Origin: Combretum micranthum
Taxonomy: Eukaryota > Streptophyta > Magnoliopsida > Myrtales > Combretaceae
Length of the DNA stretch: 64,000 nucleotides
Reading direction: 5' to 3'
Assembly: GCA_024138025.1 (NCBI GenBank)
Contig: JAMXBD010000172.1
Coordinates: forward strand, 186,001-250,000
Shown here: in pieces, positions 46,301 to 59,055 of the stretch
How positions within the stretch are numbered: the first letter of the stretch is position 1
Layout of the letters: each line of letters opens with the position of its first letter
Made by a program: the position numbers and the translations under genes
Notes under the pieces: model-generated
Database searches by the model: none
What the model was told of the DNA's origin: nothing
The model's input: the letters and a program-made list of their open reading frames with translations, nothing else

Positions 46301-47730
46301 TTCAAAATTGCTACTGGAATACATCCGAACATCTCCATGCAAGGTGAAATTGCCTTTTCAGAAGTCTTAGACTTGTTTTTCTTGCCTATGCAATTTCATA
46401 TGCTTTGGGTAACTAGAAGAAACTAGAGTAAGCCTTTTAAGTGGGAGAGATTTTCTGACTACTTTCTCTATCTAGGATGTCACCCCAGTCCAAGGATTAA
46501 AATGATTTTATTATACATGTTATACATCTTCCTCCATCAATTTTTGCATATTTTTCTTTTTGTTTGATGTCTGATCAGTTTCTGTGTAGTGTCTGCAGAA
46601 ATGTCTGAGTTTCTGATTTAATTTTGAAGTGCTAAAAATTTAATGTCCCACAGACTTCAATTACAGCAGCTGGTTGTTACCTTTGCCCAGCTCCTGGATC
46701 TAAAGGCTCCAAAATCCTTGTTTGCTGTTCTGTTGATTGCCCTTTGCCATCAAAACTGGAATCTTGTCGTGTGTATGGCAATGAACATAAACTTCCAATA
46801 TCAAATGACGTAGAAGAGATTATAGCAAATGCAAGATCCTTTTCGGGTATGTCACTTCTAGATGAGTCAGAAGTGCATTTTCTAAATGTGAAGTCGGGAT
46901 CTGTGCTGACTGAAGCTAAGAGACTGAACATCCTCAGTGAGTCTTCATATAGAAGCATTCTTACACTGCAGGAGGTGAAAAGCAATATTTTAAGCCTGAG
47001 CCCAGGACATCTGGTTATGAACCTGAACTTGTTAAATGTGTTAGTTTATTTCAGAGTCAACCTCTTGAGTCAGGAAGGATCCTTTATGAATAGATTCACC
47101 ATCTCTTGGATACGAAGCAATGAGTTTGTTGATGAAGGAATGAATTTGATGGAAGCCCAGCAGTGCAACTGTAGTTATTGTCCGGTCGATGATAAAACTG
47201 TATTGAAGCACGCCACATGCTAGAGTCTGATTGGCTTTATCTGGCTGAGTTAAAACACAAGAACTTGGAGAGTTTTCTGCAGAAGAACATCCTCCAGTCA
47301 CAACTGGGGACTCCAAGCAAACGATGGAGAATGCACCATTATGTCTGGATTATGCAAGGTCATCTGCAGAAAGAGCTCTCTCTCTTTTGAAATCTATTCC
47401 CGTGGCTGCTAGAAAAGCTTGCCTGTCCTTGTGAATTCTGAGGAGGTTCTGTTAAGCATCCCGGTAAAATATTTCATATTCCTCATATCTGTACTAGTTC
47501 ATTCTGTCTTTTTGAATGTTAGCTTCTTCAAGAAACAGTTGTATACTTAAAACCACAACTGAGAAGAAGATGATATTTTGAAAAATGATTTCCTTATTTC
47601 ATTATGATCTGAGCATCCTTTTTTCCTCTTTGTATCAGACACTATGCTCAAGCGTTGCCCTTGTTTAACTGTATCATGCAAATTCAATCCTAGAGTACCT
47701 CTTGGAGGAGGATTCAGTTCCTTTATCTAA
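43395..47730 (+). CDS. tRNA(Ile)-lysidine synthase-like protein (TilS), probably plastid
   Basis: TilS attaches lysine to the wobble C of a CAU-anticodon tRNA-Ile using ATP. Exons: 43395-43653, 44443-44637, 44738-44822, 44982-45057, 45281-45457, 45560-45657, 45886-45995, 46074-46163, 46263-46343, 46654-47463, 47639-47730. The start MARGALCSSQIPTSF and the next 60 Ser/Thr-rich, acid-poor residues look like a plastid transit peptide. The PP-loop ATP site is GVSGGPDSMALC; further TilS landmarks are IIVDHGLR, HHADDQAE, LSRNSGVLGL, VRPLLDF and FISQRHRPIRGS. The end is CPCLTV...PRVPLGGGFSSFI. Frame breaks: exon 6 near 45608 (before LFVRNRIRIS); exon 10 near 46990, 47083, 47203 and 47290-47440; an uncertain junction into exon 11. 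The coding sense resumes cleanly after each, so sequence error is more likely than decay. Family call is strong. Confidence 0.9.
43654..44442 (+). other. First intron of the TilS-like gene
   Basis: The donor G|GTCAGT and acceptor TTCCAG|CT join ...HHRI and ALGVSGG in frame. At 789 bp it is the longest intron of this gene. The minus-strand open frame 43891-44259 inside it shows no family resemblance. Confidence 0.75.
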
Positions 47731-50360
47731 AGGTTCATTGATAAAGTTTTGGCATATTTTATCAACCACCACCACCCAAGTCTAGATGCATATACGGCGG
47801 CTTTCAACATCCACCTGGCAATCTCATTTGGACCCCATGGCTTCTTGGTCCTCTGCTGGCCTGTAGAGGTTAAGATTATTTTCTCTATTGCTGAACTTAC
47901 TTGGAAGTAATACAAAATTACTTGATGCACGTTCTATGAAAGGAATTTTGTTGTTGTATTTTGATTCTTGAATGATTAAGTAAAATATTTTAATCATAGG
48001 GCACATTTTATAATGTTAGTAGATTAGTTACTTATCCTTCCACCTTCCCCTCAAATCACATGCTGCTGATGGATGATACATTATATTTACACACAATGCA
48101 AGTAAGTGATAATTTATATTCAAATTGCAAGCAGCTATCCTGTTCTCTTGGATCATCAGAGTATTGGTGTTACTAGAACTAATTTCATGTAATTTCTACA
48201 ATCATTCCAATGTAGATTTTATTTTATATATAATATTCTTTTTTTTTTTTTTCAGATGAGATGGATATACCAAGTCAGTGTTTCAATTGCTTTCATTTGC
48301 TTAGCTTATTTCTTTTTTGACATTAAAAATTTATTTTAGTGAAAAAGAAAACAAAATGCTGTTGATTCTAGCTAACAGAGGGGTAAAAAAAATACTTAAA
48401 AAGTTCACTGATTTTGATAGTCTAATAGCAATTAACATTGGTCTCTCAAGTTAGATAAGATTTAAATCCATTCTCTATTGTAATGGGAAATATATGTTAT
48501 TTAATCCAATTGAAACAAATAATATAATTAGGTTTGTAAATGGGTTGGCTGAGCCAAGCTTTTAATGGCTTGAGCATGACTTTTTACCAAGTTAATGAGC
48601 TCGATCTTGAGCTAAGCTGCAATTTTGACGAGCTTGAAGAATATAAGTTCAAGTGTAAATTCATTACGGAGTCCAAACTCGACTTATTTGAAAAGTATTA
48701 AAATGTAGGTTACGCATTTTTCAAAAATTAACACTCCAGTTACTTTTTTATAGGAGTATCAAAATATAGATTATATATTTCTCAAACACCAAAGCTTGGG
48801 TCACATTTTTATAAAAATACAAAAACATATATCTATGTATTTGTATTTTTTTTCCTTTTTAAACTAAATTGGTACACGATATTAAAAAATGAAAGTAATT
48901 AAAGTGTAGTATCCGTGCTTGCATATGTAACTCCTTAATTCCCTCTCATATCAAATTACTCAGGGTTAGCCTTCGTAAAACCTATAGTTTCATTTTTCCT
49001 AAAACTAAATATTAGCTTATTTATAAGGTTTATAAATAAATAATTAAAATTATTCTCCATATTCTATTTGATATGATAAGTTGCAACCACATTGTTTGGG
49101 GAAAAAGAATTTGAAGTTCGGTTGGCTTCAATCACAGCAGACCTTCAAGACCACATAGTGCTTCCAGAGGTATACATCCATAAATTATCTACCAATAGAG
49201 TCCTCAAATCGGCTGGAACCGCGCCTCTCTGATAGACCGCAACAGGTCATTACCAGTGGCATCTACAACCACACTGTTTGAAATGTCACAAACGGAAACT
49301 AACCTCACACCAATAGATGAAATGTAATAGAAATTGTTGAGATGGCCAAAAATAGATCTCCACTAACCCTACTTCATTGTGCTATGTGAACCTTGAGATG
49401 GACCTAAGATTCTTATTCTGCACCCTCTCAGAGGAGCAAATTACTTGGAATTGGAAGATCCTTGTGATGCCCTGAAAAAATGTTGTTTATTTGCAATTTG
49501 CTTGTGATACCCATTTAATTTTCCTTTCCCAACAAGGTAGATTAAATCTAGTCCATCCTATTAATAATGCAATGCCACCCACTGTAAAACCATTGGCTTA
49601 TTTGATCTAATTTAGCCATCTATATATATTATATGTAAATTCAGACATTTTGCTGAGTCGAAATTTAAATAACATCTTATATGTTATCCAATACATGAAA
49701 TGGATATTTCATGGTGAATATAGGTTACGACTTACTAGTCTAGTACAAAATTACAAATTAGTTCTCATATATAATTTTAGAATTTCTCGATTAATACCAA
49801 AGATTTGTTTGTTATTTGCGTGAAATCACTATTTATAGCAATAACCAAAAGTTGATGTTCCTAACAGTATACCGAATGTTTTTTTTATCACAAGAGGCAA
49901 GGCAATGTCCCAAATCCCAGTCATTTTTTCCCATGTTCTGATTTGATCGATTGTTTCTGTTAGGTCTTGACCATCCTCAGAGGAAAACAAAATTAAAAAA
50001 AATTAAAAAAGAAACTAATTTCTCTCCTAGCAGATAAAAGAAAATATTAGATAAATTATATTAAAAAATCCCACATTTAAAATAAATTCATTTAAAATCT
50101 CAATATTTCGAATTATTTAACAAAAATCCCATCATTTAGAGAAACGGATCGCTTAAAATCCTATCGTTTAAAAAATCCACATTTAAAAGTAAAATCCTGG
50201 CGTTTGTAAGTAATTCAAAACATATCCCCATGTTTAAAAAAGCAAATTGCTTGAGATCACGCGTATCAACGAGAAAATTTTTAACTAAAAAAACCTTCTT
50301 CTAAAATCTAATATTTAACTAAAACTATAAAAAAAAAAAAAAAAAAAAAAATTCAAACGT
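47731..50360. other. Intergenic region downstream of the TilS-like gene
   Basis: The first few hundred bases are probably 3' untranslated sequence. 48535-48670 has GGTTGGCTGAGCCAAGC and GAGCTCGATCTTGAGC, a composition seen in plant hAT-type MITEs, but no ends were found. Otherwise AT-rich; no gene recognised. Confidence 0.4.
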
Positions 50361-50368
50361 TAAAACCT

Positions 50369-50520
50369 CCTGGTCTGTTTTACCCTGATACCAACATCGA
50401 TTGAGAATAATACTCGTTTAAAGAATCAACATCCCATAAATTCTCTGGGTCTGTTTTACCCTGAAACCAACATCAATTGAGAATACTACTCGTTTAAGAG
50501 TTAACATCCCATAAATCCTC
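50369..50520 (+). repeat. Tandem duplication of about 76 bp
   Basis: GGTCTGTTTTACCCTGA, CCAACATC, ATTGAGAATA, ACTCGTTTAA and CAACATCCCATAAAT occur twice in the same order, with few differences. Confidence 0.8.
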
Positions 50521-52118
50521 TACGCGATCGAACCATAAGTTTAGCCTCTTAAGGTGTCGACAGGTTTTGCTTAAAGGCACACCCCTCATTACTTCCTTTC
50601 CCCAATTCAAATATGCCATGGTCCAACCTCCATCTCAATGTTCCCCACTAAATCTCTGCTTAATGGACCTTATGAATTCGACCACGTCGGCTTTTATCTT
50701 GGTTTGTTTTCTTCCATATATTAACAAATTTTTCTCACTCAACTAGTAAAGGTAGCTTCACATTTCAATTTTCATCCTTCAGTTTCAAGAACTTTTGCAG
50801 TTTTGAATTCAACGGACGTTTCATTTCCATACGTTACAAGAGTATTGAAATTGAAATGCGGATGAAAAGATGTCTATTGTCAACATAACCTAACCTAACC
50901 TAACCTCAAAATCTCACGTTTAATGGTTTAAAAAAAAAATATCTTTTATTATATTTTCAGTAACTTAATGGATAATTATAATAATGTAGCTAAATACAAA
51001 CTCAAATACAAAATTAGAATTTAATTGGCTATACTGTCATCAGATAGAGCGAAAGACTAAAAAGCTTTTTAATAATCACAGAGATATCATCTGAACTATG
51101 CTTGTTCAAATCATCCCATGACCAAGTTACAATCTAAAACCAAATACCCAAAATAGCAAAATAAAAAATAGAAGTAATTAAAAAAAATTAATCTTGGAAC
51201 ACCAAAGATAAAAAACAACATTAATTTAACAAAAATCCTAAGCCTCAGAAGGAAGGCAGAAGAGGTATGATGTAATCACAGAATTTCATCTATTACACAA
51301 ATACCATATTGCTCATCATGGGCACTACCAACTTACTCATCAATTTAAAAAAAAAAATAAAACCCTAAATAACTTAAAATTAAACAAAGTGGCACTGATT
51401 GAAGAAAAAAATGCCTCATAGAAAGATTAGATATGTCACACAATAAAATAGACATATGCTTGTCAATAATAAAAGGATTAATCATTGGCCACCCAATAAT
51501 TTATAAATCAAACAGAAGATGAAAACTTTATGTTATAAAAAGAATTAAAAATCAAACTTTAGTCAATTTTGAAGGTAAAAATTGGGACTCGGAATATGGT
51601 GTGATATATCAGATGGTCGGCAAGGCCCATGGGACCAATACGACGAACGAGACCTTTCACGATACAATCGACACCGTCCCTCAGATTTTAAAAAAACATC
51701 TTCTTTTCTTTTCGTTTTCTTGAAACCAAATAGATCGAAGAAAACTCAAAGCGAAACCCTAACTTGAAATTTGAACGAGAAAACATTAAAATTAAAGAAG
51801 ATGGATTTGGTCGAAGAGATCAGGTGAAAAAAACAACAAGAGTTGGCGATGGAGATTAGAATACGAGGGAATTTATTTATAAGTGGTGGGTTAGGCGAGA
51901 CTAGGGTTTCGGCTTGATAATGAACTCGAGTCGGGACATGTTCTTAGGGTTTCTGTTTGAGTGTGATTTACCGCCCACCCACGCCAGTGAATCTGATGAA
52001 AATATCGAGGCCCAAATTACGTTAACGCGATTAAGCTGGTGGATTTTAATTTATTTGTACGAAATCAAACTATAATTACAGTCTAATTACTTTATTATTT
52101 TTAATCCAGTGGTAGAGT
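50521..52118. other. Intergenic, AT-rich; no supported gene
   Basis: A short CCTAA pentamer run lies at 50884-50903. A GC-richer patch at 51575-51770 and CTAGGGTTT-type sequence near 51900 look like a gene leader, but neither strand gives a convincing coding exon. Confidence 0.4.
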
Positions 52119-52215
52119 TTTTTTTTTTTTTTTTTGTTATTATAACGTGGAGTAGGATTTGAACCAAAATTCCCTTATTGAAATATTAAAAAGATATTAC
52201 TAGACTATAATAATA
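52119..52215 (-). mobile_element. A-tailed SINE-like fragment, copy 1
   Basis: On the minus strand, a B-box-like GGTTCAAATCCTACTCC is followed by GTTATAATAACA and a run of about 20 A (52119-52136). It is related to the copy at 58947. The left part with a clear A box is not evident. Confidence 0.45.
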
Positions 52216-54773
52216 ATAATCTAAAGTACAATTTGATTTGACTACTTTTTCTCAATCATAAAACTTTGATCCGGTTCGGATTATGCCTTAAACATTATCA
52301 TAAGTAGAAAAAATTTTGATCGTAAGATTTATTGGCATTACGGATGTTAAAAAAAAAATAATATTTACAATCAAATGCAATTTTAAAAATAAAATCATAA
52401 CCGAACTATCATGACTCTAGAAGTACACGTATGACGTATCTTTATTTCTTTACGTAATTTAGAATCAAGAAATTCAAAATATTTCTAATATAAAAATTAA
52501 TAAATTCACAAATATACAGTGGAAAAATTTTAGTCTCTAATTTTGACTATAAATCTACAATTAAAAAAGATAAAAAGAAAGAAAGCTTAGCCTAATAGAT
52601 CATCTACCCCTGTAGGTGAGCGAGTAAGCTTGCACAATTAGTAAACATGACTCAAAGACATTAGGATTACCTTCAACGTAGTATTCAAATACTTAAGTTA
52701 GAAGATTCGAGAAAAGAAAGCATAAATGAATAAACAAATATGAGAATACAAAAGAGTATATTTGTTTCAATTACTCAAAGTAAGAGTTTTGGTCGATATG
52801 CATAGGGAACAATCTAATTTGATTAGCTAGGATGATTTCGAGATGCCTTGGCCTTACATTCGGTGAGGATAATAATAATAGTAGGTAATCCAACGTTACA
52901 TAGAAATAGAATACGTCCTTTGATTCTTTAGCACCTGCATGGCGGTGAGAAAGCATATTTTCCAAGAAGGAATCAATATTTTGTAAATTAAATCAAATGA
53001 GGTAATAACATTTCATAAAGTTTATTTAAGATATCAATATTTGTATAAGTTTTTAATTAATTTTCCTCAATAATCAATAATGACTATCTTATTTGACTTA
53101 CTTCGGATAACACAATTTATCTTTTTAAACACTTGAAATATTAATATCTTAAATAAATTTACCCTCAAACATTAATTCCTTATTTTGACCACCCCCTAAA
53201 CATTGATAACTTTTGATGCAATTTACTCATTTTTAATTTGATTCTATTTTTGAAAATTTCAACCAATTTTCTTTTTCAAAAAAAAAAAAAAAAAAAAGAA
53301 TCCATACTGCTAATAACTTATCAATCTTATCTATCTCACTGACTTAATCGTTGGAGTAACCGCGTGCAGACTAACCATTTTCTTAGTTTGCAAGCCTAAT
53401 CACATACATGCCTAGATCCAATCCACTCTACCTACAGAATTAAGGCGACCACATTTTGGCAATGTCTATAGGAATTGATGAAAAGTCAACTTCCTCATTG
53501 TTTTTTTGAAGTGTACCAGGTATTTTAATAGAAATGGCAAGAAGTTTGAAGCTTATTAATGTTTCCTATACAAGAGAGCAAGCTACCACTTCCAATGTTA
53601 TAACCCTCTAATTATCAACCCACGATTTTTGAAGAGCTGAAAGAATATGTCGTGAAGAACAACTCATAATGATGAAGTCTAAGGCTTTGGACTCGCATTG
53701 ATGAGCTATTACTTTTGTCTCCATCTTATCTCACTTCCTCTAATACAAAGACTTCTATCAATGTTGTTGGGAGGGGGAAAGATGTAACCCTCTGCTATTA
53801 AATCAGCTTATTGATTAACTGACAAATAAACAATCCTCACCTTCCATGATTGAAGAATAGTTGCTTAATTGATCAAGAGGAACAAATGTTCGATTACCAT
53901 AAATGAAGAAAAACAAAGTAAGAAATGCAAAATGGTAAAAATAGAATGAAGTGAATGGATTTATAAACTATGAATAATTTGATAGTTTCGAGAATCGGGA
54001 TTGATGTTACCCCCAGTCATTTCGATCCCCCACCAGACAAATCTAATGGCTAGAGATCCTTAACATGAAGAGGTGCACAACTGACATATACAAATGTGAT
54101 GTGCACAAACCAATTCATACTCAACACTTGTTATCCTCTAACTTCATGCTAAAAAGCTAATATTCTTCTACATGACAACCCCTTCAAAAGAAGAATATGC
54201 GAGTCCACAAAAAGTAATGCAATTCCATAGAAACCACTCAATTATTGCCTACAATTTATATCTATCACAAACCAACATACCATGCTCAAATCAAATGTCA
54301 AATTGCTTTGTTTGGTAATGAAGTCATACGCAAGTCATTATTCTCCAACAGACAACTGCTCATCTATGCCTACCAAGCTCAAGTTATCACACCAAGACTC
54401 ACCTCCACATTTGGCTAGCCATTTCATAAGTTTCTCCATTCCAAACAACTTGATACCAAACTTGAAAAATCGGTCTCAAAACTTACCTACTATTTGACTC
54501 CTGACAATAAGAGTAGGAAGAGAAACTGTTGATAAGTAAATTTAGACCTATGACTCCTCAACCCTAACTTAACCTAATTAGAATGTAGGCCGATCCAATA
54601 GCCCACTTACCAACAATCTAGCCAAACTCAACCTTCTACAACATGGCTGAGCAGACTAATCAAGTACTTGACCTGCTTAGGTATGGCCACTCTGCTTAGA
54701 GCATAGTAGCTTGTCTCAAACTCAACTATCCTACCCCCGTTAATCTAGATAAGTGGCTTAGTGTCTCGACACC
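52216..54773. other. Intergenic, AT-rich; no supported gene
   Basis: No conserved coding sequence was found. The minus-strand frame at 52771-52965 has even composition, but I cannot assign it. 53278-53297 is an A-run. 53400-54770 is less AT-rich and may be old retroelement DNA without recognisable ends. Confidence 0.4.
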
Positions 54774-57700
54774 CACCTTGTCACGCCCCAGAGGGGTATC
54801 CTAAACGTAACAGTCCGCCACATGCCATATAAGACTCTCGAATTTCTATCCGAGTCATTCGAGAGTCTTGTATAGATGTAAGGCGTTCCTTTAAGACAAT
54901 AGAATACTCTATTCAATGGAGTTCAGAAGTTTAATGCGGTATTCGGTAGCCTTAGATAATAAATCAAAACACATATATAAAAGTTACAAAGTTTAAGGAG
55001 TATTCCCCCGTAAAAGAATATCAAAAGTCCATTACAGTCATCCAGAGTCTTTTTGGTTTCCTATGGAAGTCTAAACAAAACTGAATACAACTTCTAAAGA
55101 AAACGCCTAGCTCCTATACCTAAGCTGTAACCTGCCTTAGCCCAAGCCAAATGAACTCATGCTGCAACAAGTAAAAACTATAAGGGAGTAAGCTACACTA
55201 GCTTAGTGAGTGAGAACTTCCATATCGCAATTAAAACATAACAATCAAGTAAGTGATTAATCGGTCAAATGGTATGTATCAAACACGTGAATTCAACAAA
55301 CATATGGCCAGCTGGAAATCATATGTGGATGGACTTGCGCCCTCCATCCCGGGTTAGCAGATTAACGAATCCTACGATACGACGCCGTTTAGGCTCACAG
55401 TCAACCAACTTATATATTCGTTTTATGGATCACGATTAACTAACATATATTCATTTTATGGATCACGATTAACCAACTCATATTCGTTTTGTGGATCACC
55501 ATTAACCAACTCATATTCGTTTTATGGATCACGATTAACCAACTATATTCGTTTTATGGATCACGAAAAACAAAAAAATGCTAATGCTCCATCCCCATCG
55601 TGATATGAATGAGTTCAAGTTTATCTTTGATATCTAATAACCAATTATACCAATTCTTTTAAGTGATCAAGCAATACTCGCAGACAATCAATTCTAGCTC
55701 CTCTCTATACAAGCAATGAATTATCACCCGGCTTCAATATTCTTTAAATTCAACTTCACATAACAACAGCAGATAAATATAATTCCCAATTAACCCCATC
55801 ATGCATATTCATTTTTTTCTTTGCTAAGTAACTAGTGCAACTATCATTACAATCACACGCAATAATTGAAATTGGAAGTGATACTCACTCGGCCATGGTA
55901 CGCCAATCTCTTAGTAGTAATAATCGGGTGGTAGGGATTTGTCGGTCTCGGGATCACCTACCATATAAGAACACTCTAATGAGAACTTCATCACTTAACT
56001 AGTCCAAACTATGTATCAAAACTAAACAAAATCGTGATTCTCGCTATTTGCGGAAGTTCCAACTTAAAGCGGCCATAACTTGGTCATTTTAACTCGGAAT
56101 TTCGCAAATTTTATATCGATTTCTATCTACTTCGAAAGATTTATCTATTTCTAATATTATTTTCAATTTTTGAAAACATTTAGGTCACAAAACAGAGGGA
56201 TCAGATCTGATCAGTAACCTTTTCCATTTCCAAAAAAATCGTTTTGCACTTATTTAAATTGTATCTAGTTGATGATTCATGTATATATAAAATATGAATG
56301 AGTTCCTAATATGAATGACATGTGATGAGTCCAATGTATGTATGATCTTGATGATTTTTATAATGAAACTTTGAGAATTCCTAAATCTCACAAGACTCCA
56401 ACAATCTCTTCTTGAAAATCCATTTTTTTTCCAACTTGGATATCTCACTAATGTTTTGGGGTTTCATTTTTAGAAATTCCTAGTTATCTTAATTGAAATT
56501 GAATCTTCATCATCTATACTATCCAAGACCTTCATTTCCACATAAAAACTTACATTTTTCACTTTGCAAGTATGTTTTTAAATAGGTTTTTCTCAAAAAT
56601 CCGAATTTTAGAAAATCCATTTCTTGAATGATTCCTTTGAAAAAACTTGCATAACGCATCAAAATTTAAGGCTTTACTAGATCCATTACCTAAGGACTTC
56701 ATTTAACACATAAAACATTCATTTTGAGCTTGAATACTAGGTGTTTACATAGGTATCATCCAAAGTTACGAATTTTACAAGTTGAATACTAACTCAAAAT
56801 TTTCTATCTTGATTCCACCACTTGTTTTACACATTACTTATATCCAAACTCATTTCAACTTATAAAAATCATTACTTAATGATACCTATTACTTATACCC
56901 TTCATTTTTCATATAAAATATGAGTTTCAAGGTGGTTACAAGAGTTTTTAAAATAGGTCTTGATAATCATACGAATTTTCTTTTGAACATTTCCAACAAA
57001 AACCTTTTCTTTTTAAGTGCTTTGTCTCATCTCCATAAAGATCTACCAACTATCACATTTATATATACAAGACTAAGCTTTTATGAACATTAATGCATGA
57101 AAACACAAAATATCCATATGAACATGAATGTCAAGAAAAACATGAGTGTCTAAGTGCTAGATCTACTACTTTTAGTGCATGAAAAAGAGTTTAAAAGTAT
57201 GAACACATATTTTCTATGCAAGATCTCTACTTTTACATGCATAAACATGATAATATTTCAACAAAAGCTCATCAAACACATGATCTACTCTTGTGATGGC
57301 TTGATATTCATCTATTAGTGTTTTCTTATCCCTAGCATTTGCTCCTGGGGATTTAAAGTAAAAACACACATGAATAATCTTGCCATTACAAGATTAAGTA
57401 ATAGCAAAGCTAAAAATCATCACCTAAGGAGAGTTTTGATGAAGAAATGAAGAAGAAATAAACTTGTGTGTGCGTGTGAGGGGGGTTGGGGTTCACGGCA
57501 AGGAGAGGGAGAAGAAGAGAGAGTTTTGTGATTTTTTAGCAAATGAAATGAAAATAAAGGAGAGAGAAAGTTAAGGATTATTTATATTAAGTGAATTAGG
57601 TTTGTTTTAAGTAATAAAAGAGATAATATAATTCAATTTGGAGGCAAAAGAAGGGGGTCATGCGCCGGCCATCATGTGAGGAAGAGAGAGTGATTTAATT

Positions 57701-58282
57701 TTATTTGAATTTGTAAATTGTGTAATAAAATGTAATAATTTAGTAAGAAACAAAAATTTATTGGAAAAAAAATATAATGAGTAGTTGTAAGGATGTAAGA
57801 CTAAGGCATGGGTAGTGTGTAGTGTAGGTTGTACTTGTGAATAGTGGTAAATAGTAGACAAAACATCTACTTTACCGGTAGTAAAGAAAATACGGAAAAA
57901 AGGCTACAACTGTAATTTTTATAGCCCGGAAAATTATAAAACTTATATTTTTGAAATCCTTATAAAATTTCGGTTCTAATGAATATTCCGGAATATTTTT
58001 CTGAGTTTCTAGTCCCAAGGCTCGCTTTTCCGTAATGGAGTTCCGGAAGGCCTGGAATAGAAATTTTTCTGAAATTAAAACTTGCTAAGGTTTGAAATAT
58101 ACTTTAAAACAATAATTCACATTAATTTATTTTATAAAACTTCTTTTGATATGAAACCGAAGGAAAGCCGGATCTAGGGTTTCTAAGCTTCTCTCACTAA
58201 GCCTAAACTAGACCGATTAGGGTTTTGCTTTTCTGTTTTCGAAGTTTACTTGACTACTAGAAAAACCAGGGCTTACACACCT
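54774..58282 (-). mobile_element. Solo LTR of a Ty3/gypsy element with target duplication
   Basis: The LTR is 54779-58277 (about 3.5 kb). In plus-strand reading it starts TGTCACGCCCC and ends AGGGCTTACA, and it is flanked on both sides by CACCT (54774-54778 and 58278-58282). Its start parallels that of the chromovirus LTR (TGTCACATCCCG... ACAGTCCCGCC versus TGTCACGCCCC... ACAGTCCGCC), so it is from a related but different family in the same orientation. No internal coding region is present, the expected product of recombination between the two LTRs of one element. Confidence 0.85.
55417..55566 (+). repeat. Tandem repeat of about 35 bp, 4-5 copies, inside the solo LTR
   Basis: TATTCGTTTTATGGATCACG plus ATTAACCAACTCA repeats, with small differences. 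The last copy breaks off after GATCACGA. Confidence 0.9.
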
Positions 58283-58374
58283 CTCTTATAATTATCATGC
58301 ATCCCACAATCTCCACAAATGCGCATCCACTTCCATTAATTGTCAATTGCTATTCCTCTACAAATACCCCTAGA

Positions 58375-58640
58375 GATTTCATTAGGATAAAGGCATAGGC
58401 GGTGCCTGTACTTTTGGATTTTGGCAATTTGGTGCCCGATGTTTGTTTTTGGACAAAAAAGTGCCTATACTTTTAAAAACAAGGCATTTTAGTGCCTCCG
58501 TACACTTAAAATTGAGCATCTGAAATGCCTTGTTTTTAAAAGTACAGGCACCTTTTTGATCAAAAATAAAAAGCATCGAGCACCAAATTGCCAAAATTCG
58601 AAAGTACAAGCACCGCTGGTACCTTTATCCCGACTTCATT
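58375..58640. mobile_element. Mutator-type hairpin MITE with 9-bp target duplication
   Basis: The element 58384-58631 is almost entirely one inverted repeat of two arms of about 115 bp (GGATAAAGG... / ...CCTTTATCC) around a short centre near 58505. The flanks are GATTTCATT (58375-58383) and GACTTCATT (58632-58640), 8 of 9 identical. A 9-bp duplication with long inverted arms fits Mutator-like MITEs. The RNA would form a long hairpin. Confidence 0.82.
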
Positions 58641-58946
58641 CAAAGGAAATTTGGAAACACTTAGCCCACACCTTGCAATTTAGGTTACTTATTAATCTTA
58701 TTTATTTTACATACTTGACCATCAAAGTGGTCAGATAGCAACATTCGACTCCCATTTTCCCTGTCTTGTTTTGTAGGCTCAGATCCAATCCACTTTACAA
58801 ATAAATTTTAAACAACAACACATATCTTTTTGTTTGATTTGGTATAAGTTGTTATTCAGTTCATTTCACTCGGTTGAAAGCCCCTGCACCTTAAACCACC
58901 ATCCCCACTACTAGCCATCCCTAAAATAGCCACTAAAAAATTTTTA

Positions 58947-59055
58947 ACTTTTTTTTTTTTTTGTCATTACAACGAAAGAGGAGAGAATCAAACCTAATAC
59001 CTTTTACTTGAGATATCAAGAAAAACGCTCCAAGGCTATAACGCTATTGGCTTCA
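58947..59055 (-). mobile_element. A-tailed SINE-like fragment, copy 2
   Basis: On the minus strand, TATAGCCTTGGAGCG is followed about 30 bp later by a B-box-like GGTTTGATTCTCTCC, then CGTTGTAATGACA and an A-run (58950-58963). It shares its 3' end with the copy at 52119-52215. Confidence 0.45.

Noticed and set aside
50884..50903. Telomere-like repeat
   Set aside because: The unit is the pentamer CCTAA in about four copies, not the plant telomere heptamer; too short to mean anything.
51575..51990. Possible 5' end of a gene near the GC-richer patch
   Set aside because: No exon with family resemblance follows on either strand within several kb.
52771..52965. Possible organelle-derived coding fragment on the minus strand
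   Set aside because: The frame looks protein-like, but I could not match it to any plastid or mitochondrial gene, so no claim is made.
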